Counted from the first letter of the stretch, positions 21,393 to 30,297 are shown. The stretch: DNA of 64,000 nucleotides from Pandoraea faecigallinarum (GCF_001029105.3 NZ_CP011807.3:4588001-4652000); one strand, 5' to 3'. Numbers and translations: made by a program. The notes: generated by a model from the sequence alone, not told the origin.

Positions 21393-22859
21393 ATGCTAAA
21401 GATCCCGACGCCCACGCAGCACGAACTCGAGATGGTGACGCTCGAGGAACTCGTGCCGAAGGACCACCTGCTGCGCCAGATCGACGCGGCAGTGGATTTC
21501 GAATTCATCCGCGAAAAGGTCGCGCATCTGTACTGCGCAGACAACGGTCGTCCGGCGCTCGATCCGGTGGTGATGTTCAAGCTGCTGTTCATCGGCTACC
21601 TGTTTGGGGTGCGCAGTGAGCGGCAGTTGATGCGCGAGGTCCAGGTCAACGTCGCCTACCGGTGGTTCGCCCGGTTTCGGCTGACCGACAAGGTGCCGGA
21701 TGCATCGACGTTCTCGCAGAATCGCCGCCGACGCTTCACGGACACGACGGTGTATCAGGAGATCTTCGACGAGATCGTGCGCCAGGCGATGGGCCGTGGT
21801 CTGGTCGATGGCCGTGTGCTGTACACCGACAGCACGCACCTGAAGGCCAATGCGAACAAGAACAAGTTCGACGTGGTAAAGCTGGAACAGACGCCTGCGG
21901 CCTATCTGGAGAAGCTCAATGCGGCAGTGGATGCGGACCGGGCCGCGCATGGCAAGAAGCCGCTGAATCGGGGCGACGATGAGCCGCCGTCGAGCAAGGA
22001 CACCAAGATCAGCCGGACCGATCCGGACAGCGGCTACATGGTGCGGGACGACAAGCCGAAGGGCTTCTTCTATCTGGACCACCGCACGGTGGACGCCAAG
22101 CACGCGATCATTACCGATACGCATGTGACGCCGGCCTCGGTGCACGACAGCCAGCCGTATCTGGAGCGGCTGGATCGACAGCGCGAGCGCTTCGAGTTCA
22201 AGGTGGAAGCGGTGGGGCTGGATGCTGGCTACTTCACGCCGGCGGTGTGCCAGGGGCTCGAGGAGCGGGAGATTGCCGGGGTGATGGGCTATCGCACGCC
22301 GAACCACAAGCCGGGGCTGTTCTACAAACGGCAGTTCCAATACGACGCGTACCGCAACGAGTACGTGTGCCCGCAGGGACAGGCGCTGCCGTACAGCACG
22401 ACTAACCGGCTCGGCTATCGGGAATACAAATCCGATGCTCGGATGTGCCGGCGCTGCGCGGTGCGAGCGCAGTGCACGAACAGTGCCAACGCGGTGAAGG
22501 TGGTGACGCGCCACGTCTGGGAGCGCGCCAAGCAGCGGGTGGACGCGAGGCGGCTGAGCGAGTGGGGACGACGCATTTACGCGCGGCGCAAGGAGACGGT
22601 GGAACGCAGCTTTGCCGATGCCAAGCAACTGCATGGGCATCGCTATGCGCGCATGCGCGGGCTGCGCAAGGTGGCCGAGCAGTGCTTGTTGGCTGCGGCG
22701 GCGCAGAACATCAAGAAAATTGCGATGCTGGTGGCGCGCCTACGGGCGCGTGCAGGCGAGCGCTCGTACCTCTGGCGCCCGTTTCGGTGGCTCATGAGCG
22801 TCCTGAGGGCTTGTCTCTCAATGTGCGCGCCCTTACGCTGCCCATTCGCCCTTGCCTAA
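21393..22859 (+). CDS. IS1182-family transposase
   Basis: 488 residues from ATG 21393, the first start inside the element; an in-frame ATG at 21312 lies in flanking DNA and would cross the terminator. DDE residues can be placed: first Asp in GRVLYTDSTHLKANANKNK, second in VEAVGLDAGYF, Glu in RKETVERSFADAKQLHGHRYARMRG. The N-terminal DUF772-like domain is LVPKDHLLRQIDAAVDFEFIREKV and FKLLFIGYLFGVRSERQLMREV. A Cys cluster (CPQGQALPY, CRRCAVRAQC) between the second Asp and the Glu is typical of IS1182. The frame is intact. There is no clear Shine-Dalgarno, which fits low expression. Confidence 0.95.
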   Translation: MLKIPTPTQHELEMVTLEELVPKDHLLRQIDAAVDFEFIREKVAHLYCADNGRPALDPVVMFKLLFIGYLFGVRSERQLMREVQVNVAYRWFARFRLTDKVPDASTFSQNRRRRFTDTTVYQEIFDEIVRQAMGRGLVDGRVLYTDSTHLKANANKNKFDVVKLEQTPAAYLEKLNAAVDADRAAHGKKPLNRGDDEPPSSKDTKISRTDPDSGYMVRDDKPKGFFYLDHRTVDAKHAIITDTHVTPASVHDSQPYLERLDRQRERFEFKVEAVGLDAGYFTPAVCQGLEEREIAGVMGYRTPNHKPGLFYKRQFQYDAYRNEYVCPQGQALPYSTTNRLGYREYKSDARMCRRCAVRAQCTNSANAVKVVTRHVWERAKQRVDARRLSEWGRRIYARRKETVERSFADAKQLHGHRYARMRGLRKVAEQCLLAAAAQNIKKIAMLVARLRARAGERSYLWRPFRWLMSVLRACLSMCAPLRCPFALA

Positions 22860-22894
22860 AAGATAAAACCCCTCGCTCCGAAAAACGAGGGGTT
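22858..22894 (-). terminator. Inward-facing terminator inside the right IS end
   Basis: Nine-base-pair stem AACCCCTCG/CGAGGGGTT with a ten-base loop; on the minus strand it is followed by TTATCTTTTA. It would block transcripts entering from the right. Confidence 0.6.
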
Positions 22895-22907
22895 CGTCAG
22901 CAATCTG

Positions 22908-22935
22908 AGCCCGCGACGCCGCGGGCTTTTTCTTT
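22908..22935. terminator. Terminator hairpin, right copy, with the T-tract
   Basis: AGCCCGCG-ACGC-CGCGGGCT followed by TTTTTCTTT. Together with the A-tract at 21315-21318 this was probably one bidirectional terminator between paaK and mltA before the IS inserted. Confidence 0.75.
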
Positions 22936-22964
22936 GCGGGTCGGCGCCGGCCTAACGCCGGCGC

Positions 22965-24107
22965 TTACTGATTCGGCAGAAACACCCACATCTTGCCGCT
23001 CTGGCGCATGCGGCCGGCGAGGTCGCCCGCCTCGTCACCCAGCCCCCAGAAGAAGTCGGCGCGCACGCCCCCCTTGATGGCACTTCCGGTGTCCTGCGCG
23101 AACATCAGACGATTGATCGGCGAATTGGCCTGCGGACCGAATGGCGGGCGCGTGGTCGACAGGAACACGGGGCTGCCCAATGGAATCGACGCCGGGTCGA
23201 CGGCAATCGAACGCTCCGCCGTCAGCGGCACCCCCAGCGCGCCGATCGGTCCTTCGATCCCTCCCACGCCGTGATTCGGCATCTCGCGGAAGAACACGAA
23301 ACGCGGATTCACGTCGAGCAGCGCATCGACACGCGAGGGGTTGGCCCGCGCCCATGCACGAATGCCCTGCATCGTTGCCTGCGCCGCCGTGATCTCGCCC
23401 CGATCGATCAGCCAGCGGCCAATCGACTTGTACGGCTGATCGTTGTTGCCGCCGTAGCCCACGCGCATGACCGTGCCGTCATCGAGCAACACCTGTCCCG
23501 AGCCTTGCACTTGCAGGAAAAAGGCCTCGATGGGGTCATCCACATAGACCAGCTCGTTGCCGCGCAGGATGCCGCTGCGCATCAACTCGGCGCGCGCCGG
23601 CAGCGTGCCGGGCTTGCGCCCGGCGGGCCACTTGTAGAGCGGCGTCTGGTACACGCCGCCGCGCACGCGCGAACCGTGCAGCAGCGGTTCGTAGTAACCG
23701 GTGATCAGGCCGGTCTGCGTGCCGTCGGCGTTCGCGATGCGGAACGGCGTAAAGTACTGTTCGAAGAATTGACGAACGGCCGCGGCGTCGAGGTCGTCGA
23801 GTTGCTCGGACGCGCGGCAGGCCGGCTGCCACCGGATCTGGCGACCCAGCTTCACGCAGGTTTGCGCGAGCGCGAGACGCGCCCCGATCAGGGAGTCGTC
23901 CTGCCAGCCTTCGACGTCCCCCCACGAGACCGCCTGCATGCGTCCCGCACCGGAAGGGGGCGTTGCCACGTTCGACGGCGGCACGCCTGGACGGGACGGG
24001 GTCGACGGAGGCACACTCGAACAACCATAGAGCAATACGGCAAACACGGCGAGCGCCAGGCCCCGGCCAGCGCGCCACCGCCCGAACACGTTCAGGAAAA
24101 GCGTCAT
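22965..24107 (-). CDS. mltA: Membrane-bound lytic murein transglycosylase A
   Basis: 380 residues from the start at 24107, giving a signal peptide and lipobox LYGC (Cys near residue 29), so an outer-membrane lipoprotein. MltA domain: ITGYYEPLLHGSRVRGGVYQTPLYKWP, then the inserted subdomain QVQGSGQVLLDDGTVMRVGYGGNNDQPYKSIGRWLIDRGEI, and the 3D (Asp-box) domain IPLGSPVFLSTT, FAQDTGSAIKGGVRADFFWG with its conserved Asp residues. It cleaves peptidoglycan glycan strands to form 1,6-anhydromuramic ends. The start ATG shares CATG with the plus-strand start of the small ORF at 24106; no Shine-Dalgarno is clear for mltA. Downstream of apaG on the same strand. Confidence 0.93.
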   Translation of the reverse strand: MTLFLNVFGRWRAGRGLALAVFAVLLYGCSSVPPSTPSRPGVPPSNVATPPSGAGRMQAVSWGDVEGWQDDSLIGARLALAQTCVKLGRQIRWQPACRASEQLDDLDAAAVRQFFEQYFTPFRIANADGTQTGLITGYYEPLLHGSRVRGGVYQTPLYKWPAGRKPGTLPARAELMRSGILRGNELVYVDDPIEAFFLQVQGSGQVLLDDGTVMRVGYGGNNDQPYKSIGRWLIDRGEITAAQATMQGIRAWARANPSRVDALLDVNPRFVFFREMPNHGVGGIEGPIGALGVPLTAERSIAVDPASIPLGSPVFLSTTRPPFGPQANSPINRLMFAQDTGSAIKGGVRADFFWGLGDEAGDLAGRMRQSGKMWVFLPNQ

Positions 24108-24354
24108 GAGTAATCTGTTCGATGAATATCCGGCCTTGCTGGTATTGCCGGAGGTCCTGCTGGCAATCGTGATCGTTGCCGCTATCGTGGTCTTGCGACG
24201 TAAACCGTCGCCCAGGCGCAGGGCTCGCCAGACGCGCACGGCCCGGCCCATGCCGAGCGATACCGTCGGTCCGATCGATTCGACCGATCCGCGCAGCCCG
24301 CACGCACCGGACGATCCGCTCAAGCGGGAAGACTGGTCCGACGACCGCCGCTGA
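24106..24354 (+). CDS. Small predicted membrane protein (doubtful)
   Basis: 82 codons. AGGAAA lies about eight bases before the ATG. The N-terminus (residues 1-32) has an acidic start and one strongly hydrophobic helix ending in RRKP, followed by a charged, Pro- and Arg-rich tail. It occupies most of the gap between mltA and apaG on the opposite strand and its start shares CATG with the mltA start. For: good ribosome site, a plausible membrane helix, no other gene in the gap. Against: high-GC DNA easily yields such frames and I do not recognise a family. Confidence 0.4.
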   Translation: MSNLFDEYPALLVLPEVLLAIVIVAAIVVLRRKPSPRRRARQTRTARPMPSDTVGPIDSTDPRSPHAPDDPLKREDWSDDRR

Positions 24355-24381
24355 CGCCCCGTCGTTGCGCGCATACCCGGC

Positions 24382-24756
24382 TCAGTGCAGCGTGCGCGGC
24401 ATGGTCAGCGCGAATTCGGCGATGGGCGCCTCGAAACGCGTGCCGTCCTCCGCCACGCAGAAGTACTCGCCGCGCATGGTGCCCACCGGCGTCGCGACCA
24501 TCGCCCAGCTCGTGTACTCGAACTGCTCGCCGGGCTGGAGGAACGGTTGATGGCCGACAACGCCCAGCCCATTCACTTCCTGTACCTTGTTGTCGCCGTC
24601 GGTGATGACCCAGTGACGCGAGATCAACTGCGCCGGCACCTCGCCGCTGTTGCGGATGGTGATCGTGTAGGCGAACGCAAACTGCCGCCGGTCCGGCTCC
24701 GATTGTTCCGGAAGGTATTGCGGGCGCACGGTGACGGTAAATTCGTACTGGCTCAT
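24382..24756 (-). CDS. apaG: ApaG domain protein
   Basis: 124 residues; start at 24756 with AGGAAC seven bases upstream. Single ApaG/DUF525 domain, an immunoglobulin-like beta-sandwich: FTVTVRPQYLPEQSEPDRRQFAFAYTITIRNSGEVPAQLISRHWVI is followed by GVVGHQPFLQPGEQFEYTSW and GTMRGEYFCV, matching the family closely. The biochemical role of ApaG is unsettled; it was named for its linkage to apaH and is associated with Co2+/Mg2+ resistance. Here it lies upstream of mltA, a common neighbour in Burkholderiales, with a 275-base gap, and is divergent from rpe. Confidence 0.95.
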   Translation of the reverse strand: MSQYEFTVTVRPQYLPEQSEPDRRQFAFAYTITIRNSGEVPAQLISRHWVITDGDNKVQEVNGLGVVGHQPFLQPGEQFEYTSWAMVATPVGTMRGEYFCVAEDGTRFEAPIAEFALTMPRTLH

Positions 24757-25085
24757 CGGGTGTTCCTGTAGCGCATGCGGGCTCTCTGATGTCGTTCTGG
24801 TCGGTACCGTGCAAGACGGCAGTGGCTTGCGCCATCGTGACAGGCGCAAAACGCAAGCGCTGTCCCGTTTTGCAAGGCATTCTGCGGCAAGTCGTCGCGG
24901 GTCGCAACCGGCAAACACCCCGCACTTCGCCGCGCGGGTCTCCCATGGCTCGCTGCCGCGCCGTCCCGGCGCCGTCTCGCGCAGCGTTGCATCGGGGCTT
25001 CCCGTCCGGTCAATCCGACACACTGCGGGCAGGCGTCATGCGAAAGCTTTAAAATATCGCTTTTGACGCCTTCCCCTGCCCCGCC
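24757..25085. other. apaG-rpe divergent intergenic region
   Basis: 329 bases without a supported gene. It should hold both promoters. A small perfect inverted repeat TTGCGCC/GGCGCAA lies at 24827-24849, and an AT-rich patch TTTAAAATAT is at 25048-25057, about 30 bases before rpe. No strong promoter pair is evident. Confidence 0.6.
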
Positions 25086-25766
25086 ATGACGCAATTCTGT
25101 ATCGCCCCCAGCATCCTGTCCGCCGACTTTGCCCGGCTGGGCGAAGAAGTCCGTAACGTCGTGGCGGCGGGCGCCGACTGGATCCACTTCGACGTGATGG
25201 ACAACCATTACGTTCCCAACCTGACCATCGGCCCGATGGTCTGCGAAGCGATCCGCCCGCACGTCGACGTGCCCATCGACGTGCACCTGATGGTGCGCCC
25301 GGTCGATCGCATCGTGCCCGACTTCGCGAAGGCCGGCGCCAACCTCATCACGTTCCATCCGGAAGCCTCCGAGCACGTGGACCGCACGCTGGGCCTCATT
25401 CGCGACAACGGCTGCAAGGCCGGCCTCGTGTTCAACCCGGGCACCCCGCTGCACTATCTGGATCACGTGATGGACCGCCTGGACATGGTGCTCATCATGT
25501 CGGTCAACCCCGGCTTCGGCGGTCAGTCGTTCATTCCGGAAGCGCTCAACAAACTGCGCGCCGTGCGCGCACGAATCGACGCCTACACGGCCGGGACCGG
25601 TCGTGAAATCCGTCTGGAGATCGACGGCGGCGTGAAGGTCGAGAACATCGCGGAAATCGCGGCTGCCGGCGCCGACACCTTCGTGGCCGGTTCGGCGATC
25701 TTCGGCAAACCCGACTACAAGGCGGTAATCGACCAGATGCGCGCCCAACTCGCGAGCGTCGCATGA
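25086..25766 (+). CDS. rpe: Ribulose-phosphate 3-epimerase
   Basis: 226 residues, usual length. TIM-barrel enzyme of the pentose phosphate and Calvin pathways interconverting ribulose 5-phosphate and xylulose 5-phosphate. Metal ligands and catalytic acids are visible: [11 protein letters not shown] (Asp), [17 protein letters not shown] (His, Asp), [10 protein letters not shown] (His), and [11 protein letters not shown] (Asp), with the phosphate loop FVAGSAIFG. The Shine-Dalgarno is poor, but the N-terminus [15 protein letters not shown] is canonical. Its last four bases overlap the gph start (ATGA), so they are one operon. Confidence 0.97.
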   Translation: MTQFCIAPSILSADFARLGEEVRNVVAAGADWIHFDVMDNHYVPNLTIGPMVCEAIRPHVDVPIDVHLMVRPVDRIVPDFAKAGANLITFHPEASEHVDRTLGLIRDNGCKAGLVFNPGTPLHYLDHVMDRLDMVLIMSVNPGFGGQSFIPEALNKLRAVRARIDAYTAGTGREIRLEIDGGVKVENIAEIAAAGADTFVAGSAIFGKPDYKAVIDQMRAQLASVA

Positions 25767-26479
25767 TCCAGAATCCGCATCTCCAGCTCGATGGCATCCG
25801 CGCCGTGCTGATCGACCTCGACGGCACGCTCGTCGACACCGCCGGCGACTTCGGTGTCGCATTGAACGCCATGCTGGCCGATCTCGACGCCGCGCCGGTG
25901 CCCGTCGAGCGACTGATGACGTTCGTGGGCAAAGGCACCGCCAATCTGGTGCGCAAGACGCTCGCCGAACGTTTCCCGGAAAGCGATATCGACGCGCTGT
26001 TCGAGCGCGCGCAGGACAAGTACGAAGCCGTCTACACGTCGATCAACGGCGAGAACACGGCGCTCTACCCGGAAGTGCGCGAAGGCCTCGCGGCCTTGCG
26101 GGAAGCGGGCCTGCCTGTCGCGTGCATCACCAACAAGCAGCACCGCTTTGCCGTTGCGCTGCTCGAACATTACGGCCTCGCCGGACAATTCGACCTCGTG
26201 TACGGCGGCGACTCGTGGCCCCGGCGCAAACCGGACCCCATGCCACTCGTCAAGGCGTGCGAGGCGTTCGGCGTTTCGCCGAGTCAAACCGTGCTCATCG
26301 GCGACTCGGCCAACGACGCGCAGGCCGCCCGCGCGGCAGGCTGCCGCTCGCTCACCGTGCCCTACGGCTACAACCATGGCGAATCTATACAAACGATCGA
26401 CACGGATGGTATAGTCGCCTCAATTCTGGGCGCTGCCCGGGCGATTCTGCCCAAAGCGGCGTCCACACTGGCGAGTTGA
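25763..26479 (+). CDS. gph: Phosphoglycolate phosphatase
   Basis: 238 residues. HAD superfamily: motif [14 protein letters not shown], cap-domain helices, motif II ITNKQ, Lys of motif III in RRKPDPMPL and motif [16 protein letters not shown]. It dephosphorylates 2-phosphoglycolate. Translationally coupled to rpe by an ATGA overlap, the usual arrangement in this order, with trpE next on the same strand. The 3' end of the coding region contains a TATAGT box and an inverted repeat that may belong to the trpE promoter. Confidence 0.95.
   Translation: MIQNPHLQLDGIRAVLIDLDGTLVDTAGDFGVALNAMLADLDAAPVPVERLMTFVGKGTANLVRKTLAERFPESDIDALFERAQDKYEAVYTSINGENTALYPEVREGLAALREAGLPVACITNKQHRFAVALLEHYGLAGQFDLVYGGDSWPRRKPDPMPLVKACEAFGVSPSQTVLIGDSANDAQAARAAGCRSLTVPYGYNHGESIQTIDTDGIVASILGAARAILPKAASTLAS
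26379..26418. repeat. Inverted repeat with a -10-like box at the gph 3' end
   Basis: Left arm GCGA-at-CTATAC (26379-26390), right arm GTATAGTCGC (26409-26418). The right arm contains TATAGT, a good -10 box; no good -35 is visible. It could be the trpE promoter/operator or chance. Confidence 0.3.
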
Positions 26480-26541
26480 ATTCGCCGTCTTCCACACTGC
26501 ATTCAAGCGCAATGTTCCTGAACAAGAAACGGAGTCTTAGC

Positions 26542-26586
26542 GTGATCGACCGGGGGGCCTGGCCCTGGCGACGCTGGTCCTGCTGA
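26542..26586 (+). CDS. trpL: Trp leader peptide of trpE (attenuator peptide)
   Basis: A 14-codon ORF starting GTG 26542, MIDRGAWPWRRWSC, with Trp codons at positions 7, 9 and 12 (26560, 26566, 26575). GGAG (26531-26534) is seven bases before the GTG. An in-frame ATG at 26512 would give a 24-residue version without a good ribosome site. Three Trp in 14 residues, directly upstream of trpE, is the hallmark of transcription attenuation: the ribosome stalls on Trp codons when charged tRNA-Trp is scarce. Alternative pairings downstream are listed separately. Confidence 0.8.
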   Translation: MIDRGAWPWRRWSC

Positions 26587-26640
26587 ACCCTTCCCAAGGG
26601 GTGGCCGGGACCGCCGGAGTTCGTCTTCGGCAACCCGTTT
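26574..26640 (+). promoter_or_regulatory. Attenuator-like hairpins upstream of trpE
   Basis: Possible exclusive pairings: GGTCC (26576-26580) with GGACC (26608-26612), enclosing the small hairpin CCCTT/AAGGG (26588-26600); CCGG (26605-26608) with CCGG (26614-26617); and GCCGGAG (26613-26619) with CTTCGGC (26625-26631), seven pairs followed by AACCCGTTTCTT. The last is the terminator candidate, though its T-run is weak. The remaining 250 bases to trpE show nothing that I can name. Confidence 0.5.
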
Positions 26641-26887
26641 CTTGCATCGTTGTTGTTCCCAAGAAGTCATTGATCGGCGCACCGTTTCCCGTTTCCCGCG
26701 GCGTACCGATTCGTCGAGACACATCGCAGCTTGCTGTTGCTCGCATCGCCCATGCGCGCGCGTTCGCTGCGGCTCGACGTGGGTCAGCACACCCGCCTCC
26801 CCGACACGACTCAGGTATTCTCAACGCCAATCCACGCCGATTCTGCGGGACCGCCCGCCGGCAACAAACCTGCAGGCAGAGTGCATC

Positions 26888-28393
26888 ATGACCGAACTCG
26901 AATTCAAATCGCTGGCCAATCAAGGCTTTAATCGCATCCCGTTGATCGCCGAGGCCTTTGCCGATCTCGACACGCCGCTCTCGCTCTATCTGAAGCTGGC
27001 GCAGGGCGACAGGCGCGGCGCCAACACCTTCCTGCTTGAATCCGTCGTCGGGGGCGAGCGCTTCGGCCGTTACTCTTTCATCGGTCTGTCGGCGCGCACA
27101 CTGCTGCGCAGCTTCGGTCCGAAAACCGAAGTCGTGCGCGACGGCACGGTCGTCGAGACCCACGAGGGCGATCCGCTCGAATTCATCACCCAGTTCCAGG
27201 CGCGCTTCAAAGTGGCGCTGCGCCCGGGCATGCCGCGTTTTTGCGGCGGCCTCGCCGGCTACTTCGGCTACGACGCCGTGCGCTATATCGAAAAGAAACT
27301 CGCGCACACCACGCCGCGCGACGATCTGAATCTGCCCGACATTCAATTGCTGCTCACGGAAGAACTCGCCGTGATCGACAATCTGACGGGCAAGCTCTAT
27401 CTCATCGTCTACGCCGATCCCACGCAGCCTGAAGCCTATTCGAAGGCGCGTCTGCGTCTGCGTGAACTGCGCGCCCGGTTGAAAGCGCCGGTCGACGCCC
27501 CCGTCACCTCGGGCAGCGTACGCACCGAGACTTTCCGCGAATTCGCCAAGCCGGACTATCTGGCCGCCGTCGCCAAAGCCAAGGAGGCCATTGCCGCCGG
27601 CGAACTGATGCAGGTGCAGGTCGGCCAGCGCCTCATCAAGCCGTATCGCGACGCCCCGCTCTCGCTCTACCGCGCGCTGCGCTCGCTCAACCCGTCGCCG
27701 TACATGTACTTCTACAACTTCGGTGATTTCCAGGTCGTCGGCGCTTCGCCCGAGATCCTCGTGCGTCAGGAACGTCGCCAGACGCCGGACGGCGAGCAGG
27801 AGATCGTGACGATTCGGCCGCTGGCCGGCACACGCCCGCGCGGTGCGACGCCCGAGCGCGACGCCGAACTGGCGAAGGAGTTGCTTGGCGACCCGAAGGA
27901 AATTGCCGAACACGTCATGCTCATCGATCTGGCGCGCAACGATGTGGGCCGTATTGCGCAGACGGGCACCGTCGAAGTGACCGACAAGATGATCATCGAG
28001 AAATACTCGCACGTGCAGCACATCGTAAGCTCGGTGGAAGGTCGCCTGCAACCGGGGCTGTCGAACATCGACGTGCTGCGCGCCACCTTCCCGGCCGGCA
28101 CGCTCACCGGCGCGCCGAAGGTTCGCGCCATGGAACTCATCGATGAACTGGAGCCGGTCAAGCGCGGCCTGTACGGCGGCGCCGTCGGGTATCTGTCGTT
28201 CGGCGGCGAAATGGATGTGGCCATCGCGATTCGCACGGGCGTCGTCAAGGACGGCAATCTGTATGTGCAGGCAGCGGCTGGCATTGTGGCCGACTCGGTG
28301 CCCGAATCCGAATGGCAGGAGACGGAAAACAAGGCCCGCGCCGTGCTACGCGCCGCCGAGCAGGTGCAGGACGGACTCGACGCCGAGTACTGA
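26888..28393 (+). CDS. trpE: Anthranilate synthase component I
   Basis: 501 residues. Chorismate-binding enzyme making anthranilate, with ammonia from TrpG. The N-terminal feedback site is visible (TFLLESVVGGERFGRYSFIG), then PDYLAAVAKAKEAIAAGELMQVQVGQRL, PSPYMYFYNFGDFQVVGASPEILVR, IRPLAGTRPRGATPERD, HVMLIDLARNDVGRIAQTG, FPAGTLTGAPKVRAMELIDELEPVKRGLYGG. ATG 26888 is the standard start; a frame open further upstream is untranslated leader. The gene has its own Trp leader peptide and its own terminator, and its usual partners trpG-trpD-trpC are about 16 kb away at 44.4 kb. Confidence 0.97.
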   Translation: MTELEFKSLANQGFNRIPLIAEAFADLDTPLSLYLKLAQGDRRGANTFLLESVVGGERFGRYSFIGLSARTLLRSFGPKTEVVRDGTVVETHEGDPLEFITQFQARFKVALRPGMPRFCGGLAGYFGYDAVRYIEKKLAHTTPRDDLNLPDIQLLLTEELAVIDNLTGKLYLIVYADPTQPEAYSKARLRLRELRARLKAPVDAPVTSGSVRTETFREFAKPDYLAAVAKAKEAIAAGELMQVQVGQRLIKPYRDAPLSLYRALRSLNPSPYMYFYNFGDFQVVGASPEILVRQERRQTPDGEQEIVTIRPLAGTRPRGATPERDAELAKELLGDPKEIAEHVMLIDLARNDVGRIAQTGTVEVTDKMIIEKYSHVQHIVSSVEGRLQPGLSNIDVLRATFPAGTLTGAPKVRAMELIDELEPVKRGLYGGAVGYLSFGGEMDVAIAIRTGVVKDGNLYVQAAAGIVADSVPESEWQETENKARAVLRAAEQVQDGLDAEY

Positions 28394-28501
28394 TGCATCC
28401 CGGTGTGCTCGTCCCGGTGCACCGTTGCACCAATGTGAAGCACGTTGCCGTTTGAAACGCGACAGCACCACGCATATTGCATGCATGTGAAGCCATCGCC
28501 G

Positions 28502-28541
28502 AAAGGCCTCGAATCGATGCTCCAGTCGATTCGGGGCCTTT
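28502..28541 (+). terminator. trpE terminator
   Basis: Sixteen paired positions: AAAGGCC-t-CGAATCGA and TCGATTCG-g-GGCCTTT around an eight-base loop, followed by GTTGATTT. It lies 108 bases after the trpE stop, so trpE is transcribed alone. Confidence 0.85.
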
Positions 28542-28643
28542 GTTGATTTAGCACAACCGTTCGCTTTTTTCGACCACTCCGGTATACGCCAATTGACGTC
28601 ACCCGCGATATAGTTAGGTGTCCGTCGGGAGGTCGAAGCTTCT

Positions 28644-30278
28644 ATGGCGAAACCATGCAATCCACGTATGCGTTCCGGCGCCGCGAATACCCATGCGACG
28701 CGCCGGGCACCCATTGCCCCCACAAAGTCTGTCACCGCCGTCAGCGGTATCGCGGCCGCGGGGATAGCTATCCTGCTCGGCGGCTGTATGTCGATGGCGC
28801 CCACGTACGAGCGCCCAGCCGCGCCTGTCGCCAATATCTGGACGTCCGACGCCGGCCCTTCATCGGTCACGCCGGCCACGCCGTCCACGGTCGCCCCCCA
28901 GCCGGCATCCGCCCTCGACTGGCGCGAGTACTTCGCCGACCCGCAGTTGCGCAGTCTCATCGAGACCGCGCTGGCCAACAACCGCGACTTGCGCGTCGCA
29001 CTCGCGCGTGTGGAGCAGGCGCGCGCGGTGTATGGCATTCAACGCGCCGATCTCTTCCCGTCGGCGGGCATCGGCGCAAGCGGCACACGTCAGCGCCTGC
29101 CCGGCGACCTGAGTCTCACCGGCAACCCCTACATCAGCAGCCAGTATCAGGTCGGTCTGGGGCTATCGACGTGGGAGCTGGACTTCTGGGGGCGCATCCG
29201 CAATCTGAAAGACGCCGCGCTCGACGATTACCTGGCGTCCGACGCGTCGCGCCGGGCGCTTGAACTGAGCCTGATCTCGCAAGTCGCGCAGACGTGGCTG
29301 AGTCTTCGCGAATACGACGAGCGCATTGCTCTCGCGCAGCAGACCGTCGACAGCCGCGCCGAATCGTTGCGGATCTTTACGCGGCGAGAACAGGTCGGGT
29401 CGACGTCGAAACTCGATCTCACCGAAGTCACTACGCTCTGGCAGCAGGCGCGCGCGCTCGTCACACAGCTCCAGCAGCAACGCGCCGCGCAGGCGCATGC
29501 GTTGCAGGTGCTCGTCGGCATACCCATCGACACCTCGCCGCAGGCGCTTGACCGCATGGCCGACGACGCCAGTCTCATGCGTGATCTCGACCCCGGCCTG
29601 CCCTCGTCGCTGCTCGAAGACCGCCCCGACATCATTGCAGCCGAATATCAACTGCGCGCCGCGCACGCGAATATCGGCGCGGCGCGTGCGGCGTTCTTTC
29701 CGCAGATCACACTGACCGGCTCCGTCGGCACGGCGAGCAGCGCGCTCGATGGCCTGTTCAAGGCGGGCAGCGCCGCATGGTCGTTCACGCCGAGCATCAA
29801 CCTGCCGATCTTTCAGGGCGGGCGTCTCGTGAACAATCTCGATCTGGCCGAAGCGCGCCGCGTGGAGTCGGTCGCGAATTACGAGAAGACGATTCAGGGC
29901 GCATTCCGCGACGTGGCTGACGCCCTGAGCGCACGCCGATGGCTGGCCGATCAGGTGACGATCCTGCAAGCGACGCAGGACGCACAGGCCGAGCGCGCGC
30001 GTCTGGCAAAACTGCGTTACGACCACGGTGCGGCGGCATTCCTCGAAGTGCTCGACGCCCAACGCGATCTCCTCGCCATCGAACAACAGACGGTTCAGAC
30101 CCGCCGCGCGCTGCTCTCGGCACGGGTATCGCTCTACGCGGCGCTCGGCGGTGGCAGCCGCCTCATGCCCGCGGCCGGCGTCCCTGCCGGTCCGTTCGCG
30201 CGCACGCCGCGCGTTGTCGAACCGACACCTGCCGCACCGGCGGCCAACACCCCGAACACAGCGCAGACCGTCCAATAA
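28644..30278 (+). CDS. Outer-membrane efflux lipoprotein (NodT/OprM family channel)
   Basis: 544 residues. The N-terminal signal ends in lipobox LGGC followed by [18 protein letters not shown], standard for NodT-type outer-membrane factors. Two OEP repeats follow with long coiled-coil helices; conserved pieces are [98 protein letters not shown] and [21 protein letters not shown]. It forms the trimeric outer-membrane duct of a tripartite exporter. GGAGGT lies ten bases before the ATG. The adaptor gene follows after 19 bases, so the channel is dedicated to this ABC pump. The C-terminal tail is Pro/Ala-rich. Confidence 0.94.
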   Translation: MAKPCNPRMRSGAANTHATRRAPIAPTKSVTAVSGIAAAGIAILLGGCMSMAPTYERPAAPVANIWTSDAGPSSVTPATPSTVAPQPASALDWREYFADPQLRSLIETALANNRDLRVALARVEQARAVYGIQRADLFPSAGIGASGTRQRLPGDLSLTGNPYISSQYQVGLGLSTWELDFWGRIRNLKDAALDDYLASDASRRALELSLISQVAQTWLSLREYDERIALAQQTVDSRAESLRIFTRREQVGSTSKLDLTEVTTLWQQARALVTQLQQQRAAQAHALQVLVGIPIDTSPQALDRMADDASLMRDLDPGLPSSLLEDRPDIIAAEYQLRAAHANIGAARAAFFPQITLTGSVGTASSALDGLFKAGSAAWSFTPSINLPIFQGGRLVNNLDLAEARRVESVANYEKTIQGAFRDVADALSARRWLADQVTILQATQDAQAERARLAKLRYDHGAAAFLEVLDAQRDLLAIEQQTVQTRRALLSARVSLYAALGGGSRLMPAAGVPAGPFARTPRVVEPTPAAPAANTPNTAQTVQ

Positions 30279-30297
30279 ATTCAAGAGGTCACAAGAC

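Larger units (their letters stand above)
21339..22907 (+). mobile_element. IS1182-family insertion sequence, intact, inserted in a terminator
   Basis: 1,569 bases with inverted ends: the left end starts CAGATTGCTGAC-AAACCCTCG and the complement of the right end starts CAGATTGCTGAC-GAACCCCTCG (12 perfect positions, then similar). One transposase gene. It is flanked by direct repeats of 20 bases (21319-21338 and 22908-22927), each being the complete terminator hairpin. Members of this family are known to target palindromes, but because the target is palindromic the exact boundary between IS and target is ambiguous by a few bases. Confidence 0.88.

Noticed and set aside
24827..24849. Inverted repeat TTGCGCC/GGCGCAA between apaG and rpe as an operator or sRNA
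   Set aside because: Only seven pairs in GC-rich DNA, no promoter or terminator around it; expected by chance.
28592..28614. TTGACG near 28592 and TATAGT near 28609 as the promoter of the efflux operon
   Set aside because: The two boxes are only ten or eleven bases apart, too close for one sigma70 promoter; no alternative -35 is convincing.
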